Below, piece after piece: positions 24,036-34,542 of a stretch of DNA of 64,000 nucleotides. Position 1 is the stretch's first letter; the number at the start of each line of letters is the position of its first letter. Both the position numbers and the translations under genes were made by a program. The notes under the pieces are model-generated. The model had not been told where the DNA came from and did not search any database. It saw only the letters and a list, made by a program, of their open reading frames with translations. This DNA is from Pyricularia pennisetigena (Eukaryota; Ascomycota; Sordariomycetes; Magnaporthales; Pyriculariaceae), in the NCBI RefSeq assembly GCF_004337985.1, contig NC_043744.1:3625205-3689204 (forward strand). The letters run 5' to 3'.

Positions 24036-24770
24036 CTACACATCTGAGCTGCGCAGCGCCTGGAACTCAGCCGGCATGGCGTCGATCGCGGCACCAGAGA
24101 CGGCGAGTTTCTCCTGAACGCCGGGGGTTGGCGGGCATGTTAGTCACAATTCCAATCCGGCAAAGGGGCCAAACTTTCAACCTACCAACTCCTCAACCTT
24201 TTCAACGTCCAGCCCGGTGATGTTGAACGTCGTCCCGTCCGCCAGCCCAAACACGTCAGGCATGACATACGTCGTGCACTCGCCTTCCTCGACATACTGC
24301 TCGGCCGGGCACGTCTTGTCCTCCTCGATGACGTTGGAACGGCGCCGTGTGGACGAGTTATACCAGCGTCCGCCGGTGCGTCGCCCGGGTCGGGCGTTTG
24401 TGTACGGGATGCAGATCCAGTTGGCGCCGCGGGACAGTTCCGACCCGGCAAAGGTGCTGCAGCCGTCATCGCGGTAGGCTTCGCCGCGGATGCGGGCCGT
24501 GTACGAGATCTAGATGTGTACGAGTGGGTTAAATGCTGTAAAAAGGCGGGGGAAAGGGGGAAGAAGAGGAGGAGCGGGGATACATGCCTCGGTGATGGAG
24601 ATGCTGTTTTTACGCAGCGAGCTGCTGAAGCGGCAGCAGCGGCCCGCGGCGATGTTGTTGCACTGGCTCCATTCGCCGGAGCACGAGTTGCCCGTGTGCG
24701 AGCGGACGTTGATGGCCGAGGTGGTGGACACAGCAACCGCGAGGGTGGCGAGGATGGAAGGGAAATGCAT
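24036..24770 (-). CDS. Small secreted protein with eight cysteines
   Basis: Not assigned to a known family. Three exons (24770-24588, 24509-24186, 24113-24036) give 194 aa. Residues 1-19 (MHFPSILATLAVAVSTTSA) are a clear signal peptide. The mature part has eight cysteines, an even number suited to four disulfides: NSCSGEWSQC, GRCC, DDGC, NWIC, KTC and EGEC. The cysteines stop about two-thirds of the way along, and the tail is acidic and Cys-free with one N-glycosylation-type NIT site. Intron 1 must use a GC donor (GAG|GCATGT), because no GT donor keeps the frame; intron 2 is GTAGGT...TTCAG. A TATAAA box lies about 160 bp upstream. Size, secretion and cysteine content are those of candidate effectors or hydrophilic wall proteins; this is inference. 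Confidence 0.8.
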
Positions 24771-25791
24771 GGTTGCGTGCGGTGGATTGGGAGTCTGGAA
24801 GCTGTGTGGCTTGGGAGAAGGGAGATGGAAAGAGCGAGGGTTGGAGGAGCTGGTCAGTTGGATCTTGTTGCCGATGCTGCTGCTGAGAAGACTTCTGAAC
24901 ACTTCCTGGGGGAGGATATGTGTCTCGCTTTATACTTTTTGGTTGTGGCGATGCTCGCTGGCTGCTCATCTCTAAGACTCTAACCATCGTGACTTTTCCC
25001 TTCATCTACTTGTTCTAGTCTTTCCGCACTTTCTGGGCAGTGAGACTTGTTCAATGTAAGCCTATCTCCCATTTTAGCCAACCATTGCCTCCTTGTCGTG
25101 TTTGCCTTGTCCAGACCCTCGCCCGTCTCGAAAACATTGAGGCCCCAAGAATGTCCATATGCGCCGCGGCGGCGCGGGGAGAAAGACGTTGTTCACTATT
25201 GAGCCGCAGCCTGCATTCCCTGCAATGACAATCGGGTCAGGTTAGACCGACGGGCATATTACTGTCTTTATCCTGACAAGCCAAGCTCTTGCAGGCCTTG
25301 GTATTGGCTACAGCGCATCGCCTTTCTTTAGCTTATAAGATCCCTCCCAGTGAGCTTATGTCAGATTAAAAGCACCACGTTCTTTCTTATAAGTGATCCA
25401 CAAAAATAAAAACGCGATTGGCCACCCCTCCCTAGGCTAAAAGTATAGTAATAGTAGTAGTAGTCTATCAACGCCGGGCTACGCGGATGACGGGCCAGGC
25501 CGGTTTTCCGAGGATTCAGCCGCAGCGGGGCATCATGGCGCGTATAAGAGGTGCGCAAGATATCTTTAACTTATCTTGGACGAAAATTGAGGGCAAATAG
25601 CTAGCTGCGTTGCTATCTGGACACGCAAAACGGATTGTTTTTGTCCTGTCTAGTTACCAAAGACAAATTTTGCATTGCTACTATCTTTGGCTTAACTAAG
25701 AAAGGATAAATTCATTTACCAGGCCATCAGATTTTCTTACTATTGGTGTCACTCAATATATCGATTTTAATCGACTGATTGTTCTTGTAGC
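24771..25791. other. Intergenic with TATA box of the secreted protein gene
   Basis: TATAAA on the minus strand at 24934-24929 lies about 160 bp before the start of the eight-cysteine protein. The rest is AT-rich and holds nothing recognisable. Confidence 0.5.
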
Positions 25792-26256
25792 AATTCCGTT
25801 GATTTTATGGTTTTATGAGGGTCTTTTGTTCCAAACTGTAACAAGTATTTCGAGCCTGTGAATCCCCAAACCAACTATCAGAAGCAGCCGTATCCTCTAG
25901 GGCAATCTTGAAACCGCCAGCCAACGATCTAGAGTCCACAATAGTCACCTTGTGAGCCCTGTTTGATAAGCCCCCCAAGCCAGCTGCTAGCGGGGCTTGT
26001 CTTCCAAGATGATGCTGCTACAGGCGGCTTCTCTGCGGCCGTGATCTGGGTTGGGCAAATTGACGGTCACGGGACGGATGCCGTGTTGGTGCATACCAAT
26101 GAGTGGGCCCTCGATATCATCCAAAGCAGGGTATATTTCGGGGTCTTGCCGTCATAACCGGGCTTACAGAGTTGCAAAGTATGGACCGCAAATCTTGTAC
26201 ATGAGGTCAATGAGATAGTCTGAGGAGTCGATATCAACAAATTAAGGGTTACTACC
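25792..26256 (-). pseudogene. Eroded minus-strand coding sequence, family unknown
   Basis: Read on the minus strand, protein-like text appears in successive frames without one continuous frame. About 26241-26169 reads VDIDSSDYLIDLMYKICGPY and stops at TAA. About 26133-25990 reads PALDDIEGPLIGMHQHGIRP and on to a TAG. About 25980-25806 reads SNRAHKVTIVDSRSLAGG and FKIALEDTAASDSWFGDS. The residue usage is like real protein while the GC-poor surroundings are not. A GTAAGC after the first piece could be an intron donor, but the shift between the second and third pieces has no clear splice pair. I call it a broken gene; a divergent multi-exon gene remains possible. Confidence 0.35.
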
Positions 26257-26486
26257 ATGCCATGGCGTTAACTTCCGGACCGAATTACGGTGGGAAGCAG
26301 CATAGATTAAAAGTGCCCTTTATCCAGAAAATCGTCTGGCGGAGGCTGCATGTCTCCCAGAGTAAGATGCTCAGAGTCAGAGATGAGCAGCCAAGAAACA
26401 GTCATGGATCAATAACCTGCGATAAAGCTACTGGAATTTTATCAAGATATGGAAAATCAGGGATAAGAGAATGACGCCCCTCTACT

Positions 26487-26897
26487 TCATTTCGGGGTTC
26501 TGCAAAACCTCTGTAATTCAGCTTGACGCTTTTTGTGCGGCATCAAATGTTTTTTGCATGCCAAACAACTAATAGTATGGATTATCCTTTCTGTAAAATT
26601 GGGATCCTGCGTGAACGGTTTCCTGTAGTCTATTTGTATACGAACCAAGTATAGATCCAATGCCTTTACATCCCTGTGGCACGAGGGCAGGCGCAAAGTC
26701 TCAAGAGAGCTCGGCCGTAAAGCCTCCAAACGCGATGGGATATATCCATTAAAGGCTTTCTCGGAAATTTCGTTGAATTCAATATACTCGCTACGAGGTT
26801 TTGAACCCACGGATTTGATAAAATGAATGTGATTGTGTGGCGGACGCCAAAGAAGCTCCATGTGGCTGCATCGCTTAGGTGGATTCAAACCCCGCAT
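26487..26897 (-). other. Open reading frame of 136 codons, unknown
   Basis: An ATG-started minus-strand frame (MRGLNPPKRCSHMELLW...) ending near a basic, Cys/His-containing tail (CLACKKHLMPHKKR). It lies upstream of the eroded minus-strand segment at 25.8-26.3 kb on the same strand, and its base composition is AT-rich. It could be the 5' part of that relic or of a degenerate mobile element. No catalytic motif was recognised. It ends about 210 bp before the HAUS6-like gene start, which runs the other way. Confidence 0.25.
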
Positions 26898-27109
26898 TTG
26901 GGTCGAAGCTAATTCGCGCCGACACCGCTTGATTGAATTTGTTTACATGGGGCTCCCGTGCATTTTGCAACACCAAATTATGCCTGCGGCGTGCATGAAC
27001 AATTACGAACCAAACCATGCCTCAATCTGCACAATGACTTTGACCGTCATGAGAAATCGAGACTGCTCAGGGCAACACCGTCCAACTACCACCTAACCAT
27101 GCGAAAACC

Positions 27110-29593
27110 ATGGCATCCAATCACTCACTATCCCTCCTTGCGCGCGCAAGGTCAGCCAGACTTGCACCCAGCACCAGTAACAACAAGCAGCCGCCAGTGA
27201 ATCCGTCCACAGGCGCAGGTGCACATGTCCCCAGTCCCAGCAACACTTCATCCACCGTGTCCAACGTTTCGCTGTTCTTGACGAATCTGCGCCTTCTCGA
27301 CCTTGATTCGCTGCCCGATTGGCCCGACATCAACCCGTTGACCTTTACCAACAAGGATCTTGCCCAGGGTCAAAAGAAGCGCATACAGTCGGTGGAATGG
27401 GCACTATACCAACTGTTTGATCTCTGGGACCCGGAGGAGACGCGTAATGTTGGTCAACCGCCATCCTGGTCGACAATTCGAACGCCACCAAAGATTCTAA
27501 CAAGCATGCTAAAAAAACAGAAACTCAAACCATTCTTCCCCCCGCTCGATCAACTCCAATCAACCAACCTTCGTGCCGCTCTTCTACGATGCCTCGAACA
27601 GGCCAAGAAGAATGGTGTCCTTGGCCGCGATGCTGTGGTGCGGCGGACCATGCTGGATGAATGCAAGGGCGAACGACTCGAAGAGGTCCTGGCCACTTTT
27701 TCATCTGCCGTACTGAAGAAGATGGTTGCAGAGGCGAGCCTCAACGGCAAAGAGCACCTGACAATTGCCGAGACCCTCGCCCTGGAGAACCGCGGGTACT
27801 CTGGCGACACGGCACAGATCACGGCGCTGGTGCTGGCATATCGCGCGTCGCTGAGCAAGATGCTGCGAGAGAGGCAGGAGGCGCGGGCGCGGTACAACGA
27901 CCTGGCGCAGCTGCTGGACCTGAAAGAGCGCGGGATCTCGAGGCGGAAGCTGCAGCTTGGGGACGCCAAGAACCCCGCCGCGGACGGCATGTCGGAGGAC
28001 GAAAAGCTGGCGTTGTGGCGGGCGGTACGGAACAACTGGGCCGGCAACGAGCGCTGGATGGAGGCGCTGCTCTACGGCGACGCCCCGCGCGACGACCTGC
28101 TCACCGCACCTTTTGACCGCGTCTGGAGGCGGGTGCAGTCTGGGCGCCTCGCCGAACTGGAGGAGCATCGCGAGCCTGGTTTGATCGAACAACTGGACGG
28201 GCGAGTCAAGATGCAGAAGGAGAGGTTGCAGAAGTGGCAGACGTTCCGGCGGGACATGTTCGGTACGGACTCGATCAAAGACGACAGGGCGCAGAAGAGA
28301 AAGTCGCTTACGCTTGATCATGTTGCCAAGCCCAGGGGTATTGATCTTGGTTTTGGGGCACATGAAAACATACGATATGGCACCGCAAGTCCCATGAAGC
28401 TTGCAGCTAAACCACAGCCCCTCAAACCGGAGTATGAAGTCTTGGTCAACGAGTTGCAAGAGGAATTGGATGCTATCAACAAAGGGCGGCCAAACCCATT
28501 CGCTGGTGGGCTACAATCTGTGCAGCGCAGTGACATGCGCGAGGCTGTAGCTCTGGAAGCAACAGGTATTCCGGCAGAGTCGACATCAGGACATGTAGAC
28601 TTTGAGGAAGACGCTACCGAAGCCTGGCCAAGATCCAACTTGGCCAGACCTCAAGAACCATACATGGAGCCTATTCACAAACCGCCGACTATGGCTTTAC
28701 AAGAAAAGGAAAAACACAAGAGGGCTATATCCTACAGCCAACCTCTGGAGCAGAAAAGCATTGGATCCAAGCCCGAAGCCAAACGTACAGCCAGTGCACG
28801 GCCAAAATCACTTGTTCTCGACCACAACACACGCCTACCCTCAACTGCGGGGAGTAGAGTGAGCAAACCACCCCTGAGTGCGCCCAACGCCTACCCCTCT
28901 GGACCTGCAGACGCCCCAGAAAACTCGTTCTCAAATCGTCCGGCAGCCTGCCCTCGCACGCCTTCCCCACCTCCAGCTCCGAGATACATCCCAGAGGAGC
29001 GGCCGGTCGAACCATCGCAGCCGGTCATATCCCAGACGCAGCGAGAAGCGGACGCCATACTTGCATCCATATCAGCCGCGTCCCCCTCGCCCGAGAAGAA
29101 ACCGCGCCACACCCTCTCGCTGGCCGAACGCACGCGCCTGTCCATGTTACGCGACGTCAACGAGGGCGAGGACGACGAGCTGGATCGCTTCTCCCTGGTG
29201 CGGCGTGGCTCCACGAGCGGCAAGAACAAAAGATCGGCAGCCGAGGGGACCGTGGACGGTAACGCCGCGATCCCGGAGGAGAACGAGGCCGAAGATGACC
29301 TCGTCGCGCGCACCCGACGCAGCATGGCCAACTTCGAAGCCAGTCGCCAAAAGGCCCAGCTGGAGCGGCGGCGGTCGCAGCGCAAGGCGGCCAGGGAATC
29401 CAACGTCCACCAGCAGCACAGGAGGAACGGCGGCGGCAGCGTTTCTGCCATGCCCTCGACGTTGGAGGAGAGGGCGGCCGAAGGGGACAGCGTGCTGGTG
29501 GATCAGATGTTAGAGCAGGGCGTTGACGATTACGAAGCCGTTTTCAAGAGCCGGCCCAGAATCCAAACGAGCCCACGGCTAACGGCACAGTGA
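27110..29593 (+). CDS. HAUS augmin-like complex subunit 6 N-terminal domain protein
   Basis: A single-exon gene for 827 aa that resembles fungal proteins with the HAUS6_N domain. Augmin recruits gamma-tubulin to existing microtubules in the spindle. The conserved part is residues about 48-300: it starts VSLFLTNLRLLDLDSLPDWP, includes QSVEWALYQLFDLWDPEETR and FFPPLDQLQSTNLRAALLRC, and continues in helices rich in Glu/Arg. Residues about 360-400 are a basic coiled-coil-like stretch. The C-terminal half is low-complexity, rich in Pro, Ser and Arg, probably disordered, with basic coiled-coil patches near the end (FEASRQKAQLERRRSQRKAA). Few ascomycetes have a proven augmin complex, so the family link is firmer than the function. 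Neighbours are conserved housekeeping genes. Confidence 0.8.
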   Translation: MASNHSLSLLARARSARLAPSTSNNKQPPVNPSTGAGAHVPSPSNTSSTVSNVSLFLTNLRLLDLDSLPDWPDINPLTFTNKDLAQGQKKRIQSVEWALYQLFDLWDPEETRNVGQPPSWSTIRTPPKILTSMLKKQKLKPFFPPLDQLQSTNLRAALLRCLEQAKKNGVLGRDAVVRRTMLDECKGERLEEVLATFSSAVLKKMVAEASLNGKEHLTIAETLALENRGYSGDTAQITALVLAYRASLSKMLRERQEARARYNDLAQLLDLKERGISRRKLQLGDAKNPAADGMSEDEKLALWRAVRNNWAGNERWMEALLYGDAPRDDLLTAPFDRVWRRVQSGRLAELEEHREPGLIEQLDGRVKMQKERLQKWQTFRRDMFGTDSIKDDRAQKRKSLTLDHVAKPRGIDLGFGAHENIRYGTASPMKLAAKPQPLKPEYEVLVNELQEELDAINKGRPNPFAGGLQSVQRSDMREAVALEATGIPAESTSGHVDFEEDATEAWPRSNLARPQEPYMEPIHKPPTMALQEKEKHKRAISYSQPLEQKSIGSKPEAKRTASARPKSLVLDHNTRLPSTAGSRVSKPPLSAPNAYPSGPADAPENSFSNRPAACPRTPSPPPAPRYIPEERPVEPSQPVISQTQREADAILASISAASPSPEKKPRHTLSLAERTRLSMLRDVNEGEDDELDRFSLVRRGSTSGKNKRSAAEGTVDGNAAIPEENEAEDDLVARTRRSMANFEASRQKAQLERRRSQRKAARESNVHQQHRRNGGGSVSAMPSTLEERAAEGDSVLVDQMLEQGVDDYEAVFKSRPRIQTSPRLTAQ

Positions 29594-29985
29594 TACCGAC
29601 ATGGAATGGGACTGATGATTATGGTAGCGAATATAGACTTTTTTTACTGATGCAATAAATCGTCCCGGGCGACCTGAGTTTGGGGCCAAGGCGCGCTGCA
29701 CATGCGCGTGTCGTGAGGCTAATTTGCAAGCATCCCATCACAATCGAGCTGGGTGTGAACTGCCATCGGCAACGAGTATATGATGACGGGTAGACCATTG
29801 GTTGACACTGTGACACTCACTTGCTTGAAGAGAGTGCGGTTATGATGTACTTTTGATGTTTAAAACATGGTAAATGTTACATGGCCAGCCTTCTATCGAG
29901 TAGGCGGCACCGGAAAATCTAATGTCTAGCAGCCGCCAGGTGCTGCCAAGCCCACACAGTCAGGTTGCTGGTAGCACAAGACCTT
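29594..29985. other. Convergent intergenic region
   Basis: 392 bp between the 3' ends of the HAUS6-like gene and the mitochondrial ribosomal gene. Nothing beyond 3' untranslated sequence is expected or seen. Confidence 0.6.
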
Positions 29986-30747
29986 CTACCAACCCTGCTT
30001 GACCAATTGCTGAACCCGCTTAACAGTAGCGACAAAGCTCGTCTTGAACCTGGCCCTCCACCGCTGGCTCTTGAGTCTCTTCCTCTTCAGACCACCTCTC
30101 TCGTGGAAACGCTGGCGATGGAAATCGCCGGCAACGTTGTTCCTCCTCACCAGAAGCTGCAGCAGCTGGAACGCCTTGGCGGCGTCGACGTTGTTGGTGG
30201 TGGGAACCGTCCTGCCCAGGACGGGTCGGAGGCGCTTGTTCCATTCCCGTGCCGCGGCACGCATGCGATGATGCTTTAGGAAGCTGTTCAAGTCGAAGTT
30301 CTGGGGCGCTGGGAGGTTGGCCATGGCGCTTTTGGCCTCGTTCGCAAAGGCGTCTCCGACGGGGGACGAGCGAGAGGTGGCATGCTTGAAATTTTGGAAG
30401 CCGAGCCGGTTCAGTGTAGATTTGGTGTCGGAATTGGCGTTGCCGCTGCGGCCGCCGATGGAGGATCCCGGCCGGATCCAGTTCATCGGGCTGCGGGCAT
30501 CGAAGCGGGTAGACGACTTTTCAGGACCGGGGACGGGCCACGTCTGGGATGCCGCCCGCGCCGTCGTTTGCGAGGTGGATTTGTTGGTGGGTGCTGCCGA
30601 GTTGGACGTTGCGGCGGTAGAGGATTGCTGGCGAACGATTGACGATGCCGCCGGCGTGGTCCTCCTCATGGCGAGGAGAGCCGCTGTCACTCGCGTCGAG
30701 GACGTCGCTGTGCGCAGGGCGCTTTGGACGGCGTGTCGTGCCTCCAT
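29986..30747 (-). CDS. MRP21: Mitochondrial small-subunit ribosomal protein bS21m (MRP21-like)
   Basis: A 253-aa single-exon gene. The first 80 or so residues are rich in Ala, Ser, Thr and Arg with few acids, as in a mitochondrial presequence followed by a disordered stretch. The conserved S21 domain is at the C-terminus: VRRNNVAGDFHRQRFHERGG, then KRKRLKSQRWRARFK, then FVATVKRVQQLVKQGW to the end. This (R)..N....F...R..ER...KR...R pattern is that of bacterial S21 and yeast MRP21. Fungal homologues are likewise much longer at the N-terminus than bacterial S21. The gene is divergent from the RBM25-like gene, and the intervening 617 bp serve both. Confidence 0.85.
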   Translation of the reverse strand: MEARHAVQSALRTATSSTRVTAALLAMRRTTPAASSIVRQQSSTAATSNSAAPTNKSTSQTTARAASQTWPVPGPEKSSTRFDARSPMNWIRPGSSIGGRSGNANSDTKSTLNRLGFQNFKHATSRSSPVGDAFANEAKSAMANLPAPQNFDLNSFLKHHRMRAAAREWNKRLRPVLGRTVPTTNNVDAAKAFQLLQLLVRRNNVAGDFHRQRFHERGGLKRKRLKSQRWRARFKTSFVATVKRVQQLVKQGW

Positions 30748-31364
30748 TTTCTGCTTTGGATTGCAAGATCAGAACTGAGTGTCAGGGAAAAAAAAAAACG
30801 AATTGCTCGTGTATAAACAATAGCAAGCTTTGCACTAACAGGGGGTGATTGTGGACTTTCTCCAAGCTAATTGGAGTGGAGGTCCTCGTCCTCGCAGAGT
30901 TTGGAGTTGCTCTGTTTTCGTACGTATCTAACTCCTGTCGATACCTTAGCTATCAGCGCCAGTAGGATTTTTCGAGTTGCGACGAACAATCGGAACCGGC
31001 CGGCACCCTGACTTCGGGCTTTGGCGGATGCAATAATCCGAGTTTCGAAGCGACAATTGATTTGTGATTGGCCGGTCAAGCTAGTGGGGTTTCCTAGCGT
31101 CGCCCCACCGCAATGATCAGCGCAGCGCGTCTGGATTTTGGCGGCACAATGGGAGCAGGACCTGGTCGTGAATTTTCATAGCCATCGAATCAGTCTTTGA
31201 ATGCGAGCTACGACAAGCTGCGGCAACTCGAGACTCAACAACATCATCGCCGAACACACGAAGACAGCTCTGCCACGACGCCAATACCGACACCGCTCAC
31301 TGCAGGGTGGTACAAATGAAGTTTCAACTTTGTTAGATTGAAAACACCAGCAGAGTTTGCCAGT
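30748..31364. promoter_or_regulatory. Shared upstream region of MRP21 and RBM25-like genes
   Basis: 617 bp between two divergent starts. A short poly(A) at about 30788-30799 lies near the MRP21 start. No TATA box or further gene was seen. Confidence 0.45.
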
Positions 31365-33995
31365 ATGGCGTATAATCCTTACGGCAGTACGATCACACAC
31401 CCTCGCGCCAACCCATTATTGCGCGCATCCCTCCTTGGCTGCGTTTTCTGTGAGCTTACAATCGGACTGACAAAATTCCAGGGCCACAATATGGCGCGCC
31501 GCCCAACTATCCACCTTTTCCGGGCGCCGGTGCAGGCCCACCTGGGATGGCCCCTCCTCCAGGTCTAGGTAAGGACGCTCTCACCCCAATGCACGTTCCG
31601 CGACTGCGATAACCCATCGACCAACTGACACCAATATCCAGGCCCGCCACCAGGCATGTCCTCCGCCCCTGGCATGGCGCCCCCTCCGGGTGTCCAACAG
31701 CTCCATCCAAGTAATCCCATCCAGGCTAATCGACCAGCCGGTGTTCCTCCTTCCTTCCAGCCACCCGCGAACCTTCCGAATATCAACTTCAACGCTCCCG
31801 TTATCCGCCTCGGCTCTACGACGTCCTCACTACCGAACAAGCCAGGTAGCGGTCCACCCACCGGTCCGGCCGGACCACCAGGCAGCCACCACCGACGGGG
31901 TGAACCAGAGGCGCCGGTCTCTGAGCGTGCGGAACGCGATGGGGATAGGGACCGTATACGCGGCGGCGGTGGCAGGCAAGGGTTTGGTCACGATCGCGGT
32001 CTCGAGCAGGCGAGGCAGAATCTGCGGGAGAGCATACACAACCTGATGCAGCCGACGCCAGAAGAAAAGCTTAGGACTTTTTTTGTGCACAAGATACCTG
32101 CCGGAGTCGGCGGCGAGGCGGGTGTCCAGAGAATTCTCAATGCCGCCGGGAAGCTGCGGCGGTGGGACTCGGCCAAATCTCAATTGTCAGAGAACAAGGA
32201 CCAGGTCTTTGGATTCGCCCAGTACGAGGACGCCGATTCGGTCATGACTGCCGTCGCGCTGTTGAAGGATCTCTACGTTCCCAAAGAGAAGCAGGAACCT
32301 GGCGGGACGAAGGAGGACGGTGAGAAAAAGACAGAATCCGAGCCAGCCAAGTCAGAAACAGAACCTTCTGAGGAGAATGGTGAGAAGAAGGAGGAGGATG
32401 TCGATGATGGCCCCTATAAAGGTATTGAAAAGGTGAAGCTTGCTGTGGTCGTCGACGAAGCTACTATCAAGTATATCGAGCACTACAAGGAAGAGAGGGG
32501 GGATGACTTCGAGGCCGATGCGAAGAACAGACTTGCAGCTGCCGAAGTGAAGCTCAAGGAGGTCTTGGACGACATGTTCTTCCCCAAGCAAAAGAACACA
32601 AAAGACGGGGACGGCGACGTAACAATGGGCGAGGCGGCGCAGGGAGACGTCGAGGTCATCAACATACCTCTGGCTCAGGAAGACGAGCTGGCAGAAATTC
32701 CGGCCGAGATGAGGGAAATTGTGGCGGCCGAGATCGCCGCATTCCGAGAACGAAGTAACCAACGAGACCAGGAGCGACTGCGGAAAGAGGAGGAGATGGA
32801 GGAGGCAGAGCGCATACGTAGCGGCAGAGCTCTGCGGGCACAACGTGGTATCGAGTCGCCACCGCCAGATTCACGCGTCCCCAATGCACCCTCAGGGCCT
32901 AGGGGACAGAATGGTACGACGAGGGGCGGTGGCTCCAATTCTGTAAACTTTGTCAACGGCGGCGCCATCAACGGAGACGGTCAATACTGGCGGGACGACG
33001 ACACTGATGCTTCAGACGAGGAGCTCCACCGGCGGGAAGTCTCGAAACAGAAAGCAGAAGACGACAAACTGTATCTGGAGGCGGAGCGTAAGTGGGCGAA
33101 CCGTGAGAGGGCACGACAGGCAGCGTTGGACCGAGAGCAAGAACGCGACCGCGCGGATGTGGAGAACGCGGCGCGGCGCAAGGCTGACCAACTCGAACGG
33201 GACCGGTCGCTCGCCGAGGATGAGGCTAGTGGCAAACACAAGAGCAGTCACCTCTACTACCGCGACAGGGGTGCTTGGGCGAGGCGCCGGGCGCACGAGC
33301 TGGCCGAGGAGAGGGCACGCGACGATGCGGATCGGCGGGCCGAGGCGGACGAAAAGCGACGTGAGGAGGCCCAAATGGAGCGTGCGCGGGGTATGGCCGA
33401 TTCTTTCCTGGAGCAGCAGGAGCGTGAGATGGATGTGCGGCAACCGGAGGAGGCGGCACCAGCGGCAGCGCCCCAACGTTTCACCATCTCGCTCGGTGCA
33501 GCCGCACAAAAGGCTCAGACAACGCGGGCTCCGGCGACGCGGCGGACGTTTGCAGACGTCGAGGGCCTGCTGGACGACGAGGAGCAGGAGGGCAAGACGC
33601 GCAAGCTGGTGCCGATCAAGTTCGAGCCGCTGTCGGCTGGGCAGACGATGACGGAGGAAGAGGTGCAGAAGGCGGTGCGGGCCTTGGCACAGGAGATTCC
33701 AACGGAGAAGGAGGGCCTTTGGGCGTGGGATGTGAAGTGGGACTACATGGAGGAGTCGATCATCCAGGAGAAACTGCGGCCGTTTGTGGAGAAGAAGGTG
33801 GTCGAGTACCTGGGCGTACAAGAGGAGATCCTGGTCAACGTGGTGGTGGACCACCTGCGCAAGCACAGCAAGCCGCAGGAGCTCGTCGAGGAACTCGAGG
33901 GTCCACTGGACGAGGACGGAGAGGACCTGATCAAGAAGCTCTGGCGCATGGTCATTTTCTTCACAGAAAGCGAGAAGCGCGGATTACCGGCTTAG
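31365..33995 (+). CDS. RBM25/Snu71-like splicing factor with RRM and PWI domains
   Basis: A nuclear pre-mRNA splicing protein, predicted to work with U1 snRNP in 5' splice-site choice. Exons 31365-31386 (22 nt), 31482-31568 and 31642-33995 give 820 aa. The N-terminus is a Pro/Gly/Met-rich stretch (GPPGMAPPPGLGPPPGM). An RRM follows at roughly residues 120-215 (TFFVHKIPAGVGG ... QVFGFAQYEDADSV). The middle is a long Glu/Arg/Lys-rich, coiled, RS/RE-like region. The C-terminal PWI domain has LWAWDVKWDYMEESI, LRPFVEKKVVEYLG and LVEELEGPLDEDGEDLIKKL. Order and spacing match metazoan RBM25 and the larger fungal Snu71 homologues. The tiny first exon is supported by the joint frame MAYNPYGRPQYGAPP. 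The PWI core tryptophan is present. Confidence 0.88.
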
Positions 33996-34542
33996 GGGTT
34001 CGGGGACGCGTGACAGCTATTGTCGGTTTTATATTTGGGCACACATGGCAGACTAATACCACTGAAGCAACGGTGCTTGATCAATAATCATCTTGCTGAG
34101 CAGGCCTGATTTTTGGGGTTCAGATTAACGGGCAATCATGTATGTGTATACTACTACCTTTAGTTTAAACGCTTCATAACTGCTGTTCATCTGACACCAC
34201 ATGCCAGCCTGGACAGCCTCAAACTAGATTGATACCAACATGACTATGGACCAGAACCATGATGTCGTCAAGGGGAAGTTCTAGAGGACCCGGTTCAGTG
34301 GCACGGTCGCGGTAAGATGAGCTGCGGGGATGCAACCTCGACTGCCGAGGCAATCCGGCCCAAAAGAATCTGGGGTGTAGGGCTCACGTGATGTGGCGAT
34401 TGAATGAACCGGTCAATATGACATGAACAAGATGAAATCAGTTGTGTCTCGTCCGCCCCGTGCATTATATTTCAAATAATATTATCTTACAACAATTTTG
34501 GAGCTCAAACATCGCCAGCACCTGTTTTGATCAATTGGCACA
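33996..34542. other. Intergenic between two plus-strand genes
   Basis: 547 bp holding the 3' end of the RBM25-like transcript and the promoter of the enoyl-CoA hydratase gene. A TATATTTC-type AT-rich stretch lies about 80 bp before the next ATG. Nothing else was recognised. Confidence 0.5.

Noticed and set aside
25963..26157. Plus-strand frame of about 64 codons opposite the eroded minus-strand gene
   Set aside because: It lacks an ATG start. The minus strand gives longer and better-composed protein text across the same interval.
33012..33866. Minus-strand frame of 284 codons opposite the RBM25-like gene
   Set aside because: Shadow of the Glu/Arg-rich repeats; reads as Leu/Arg low complexity.
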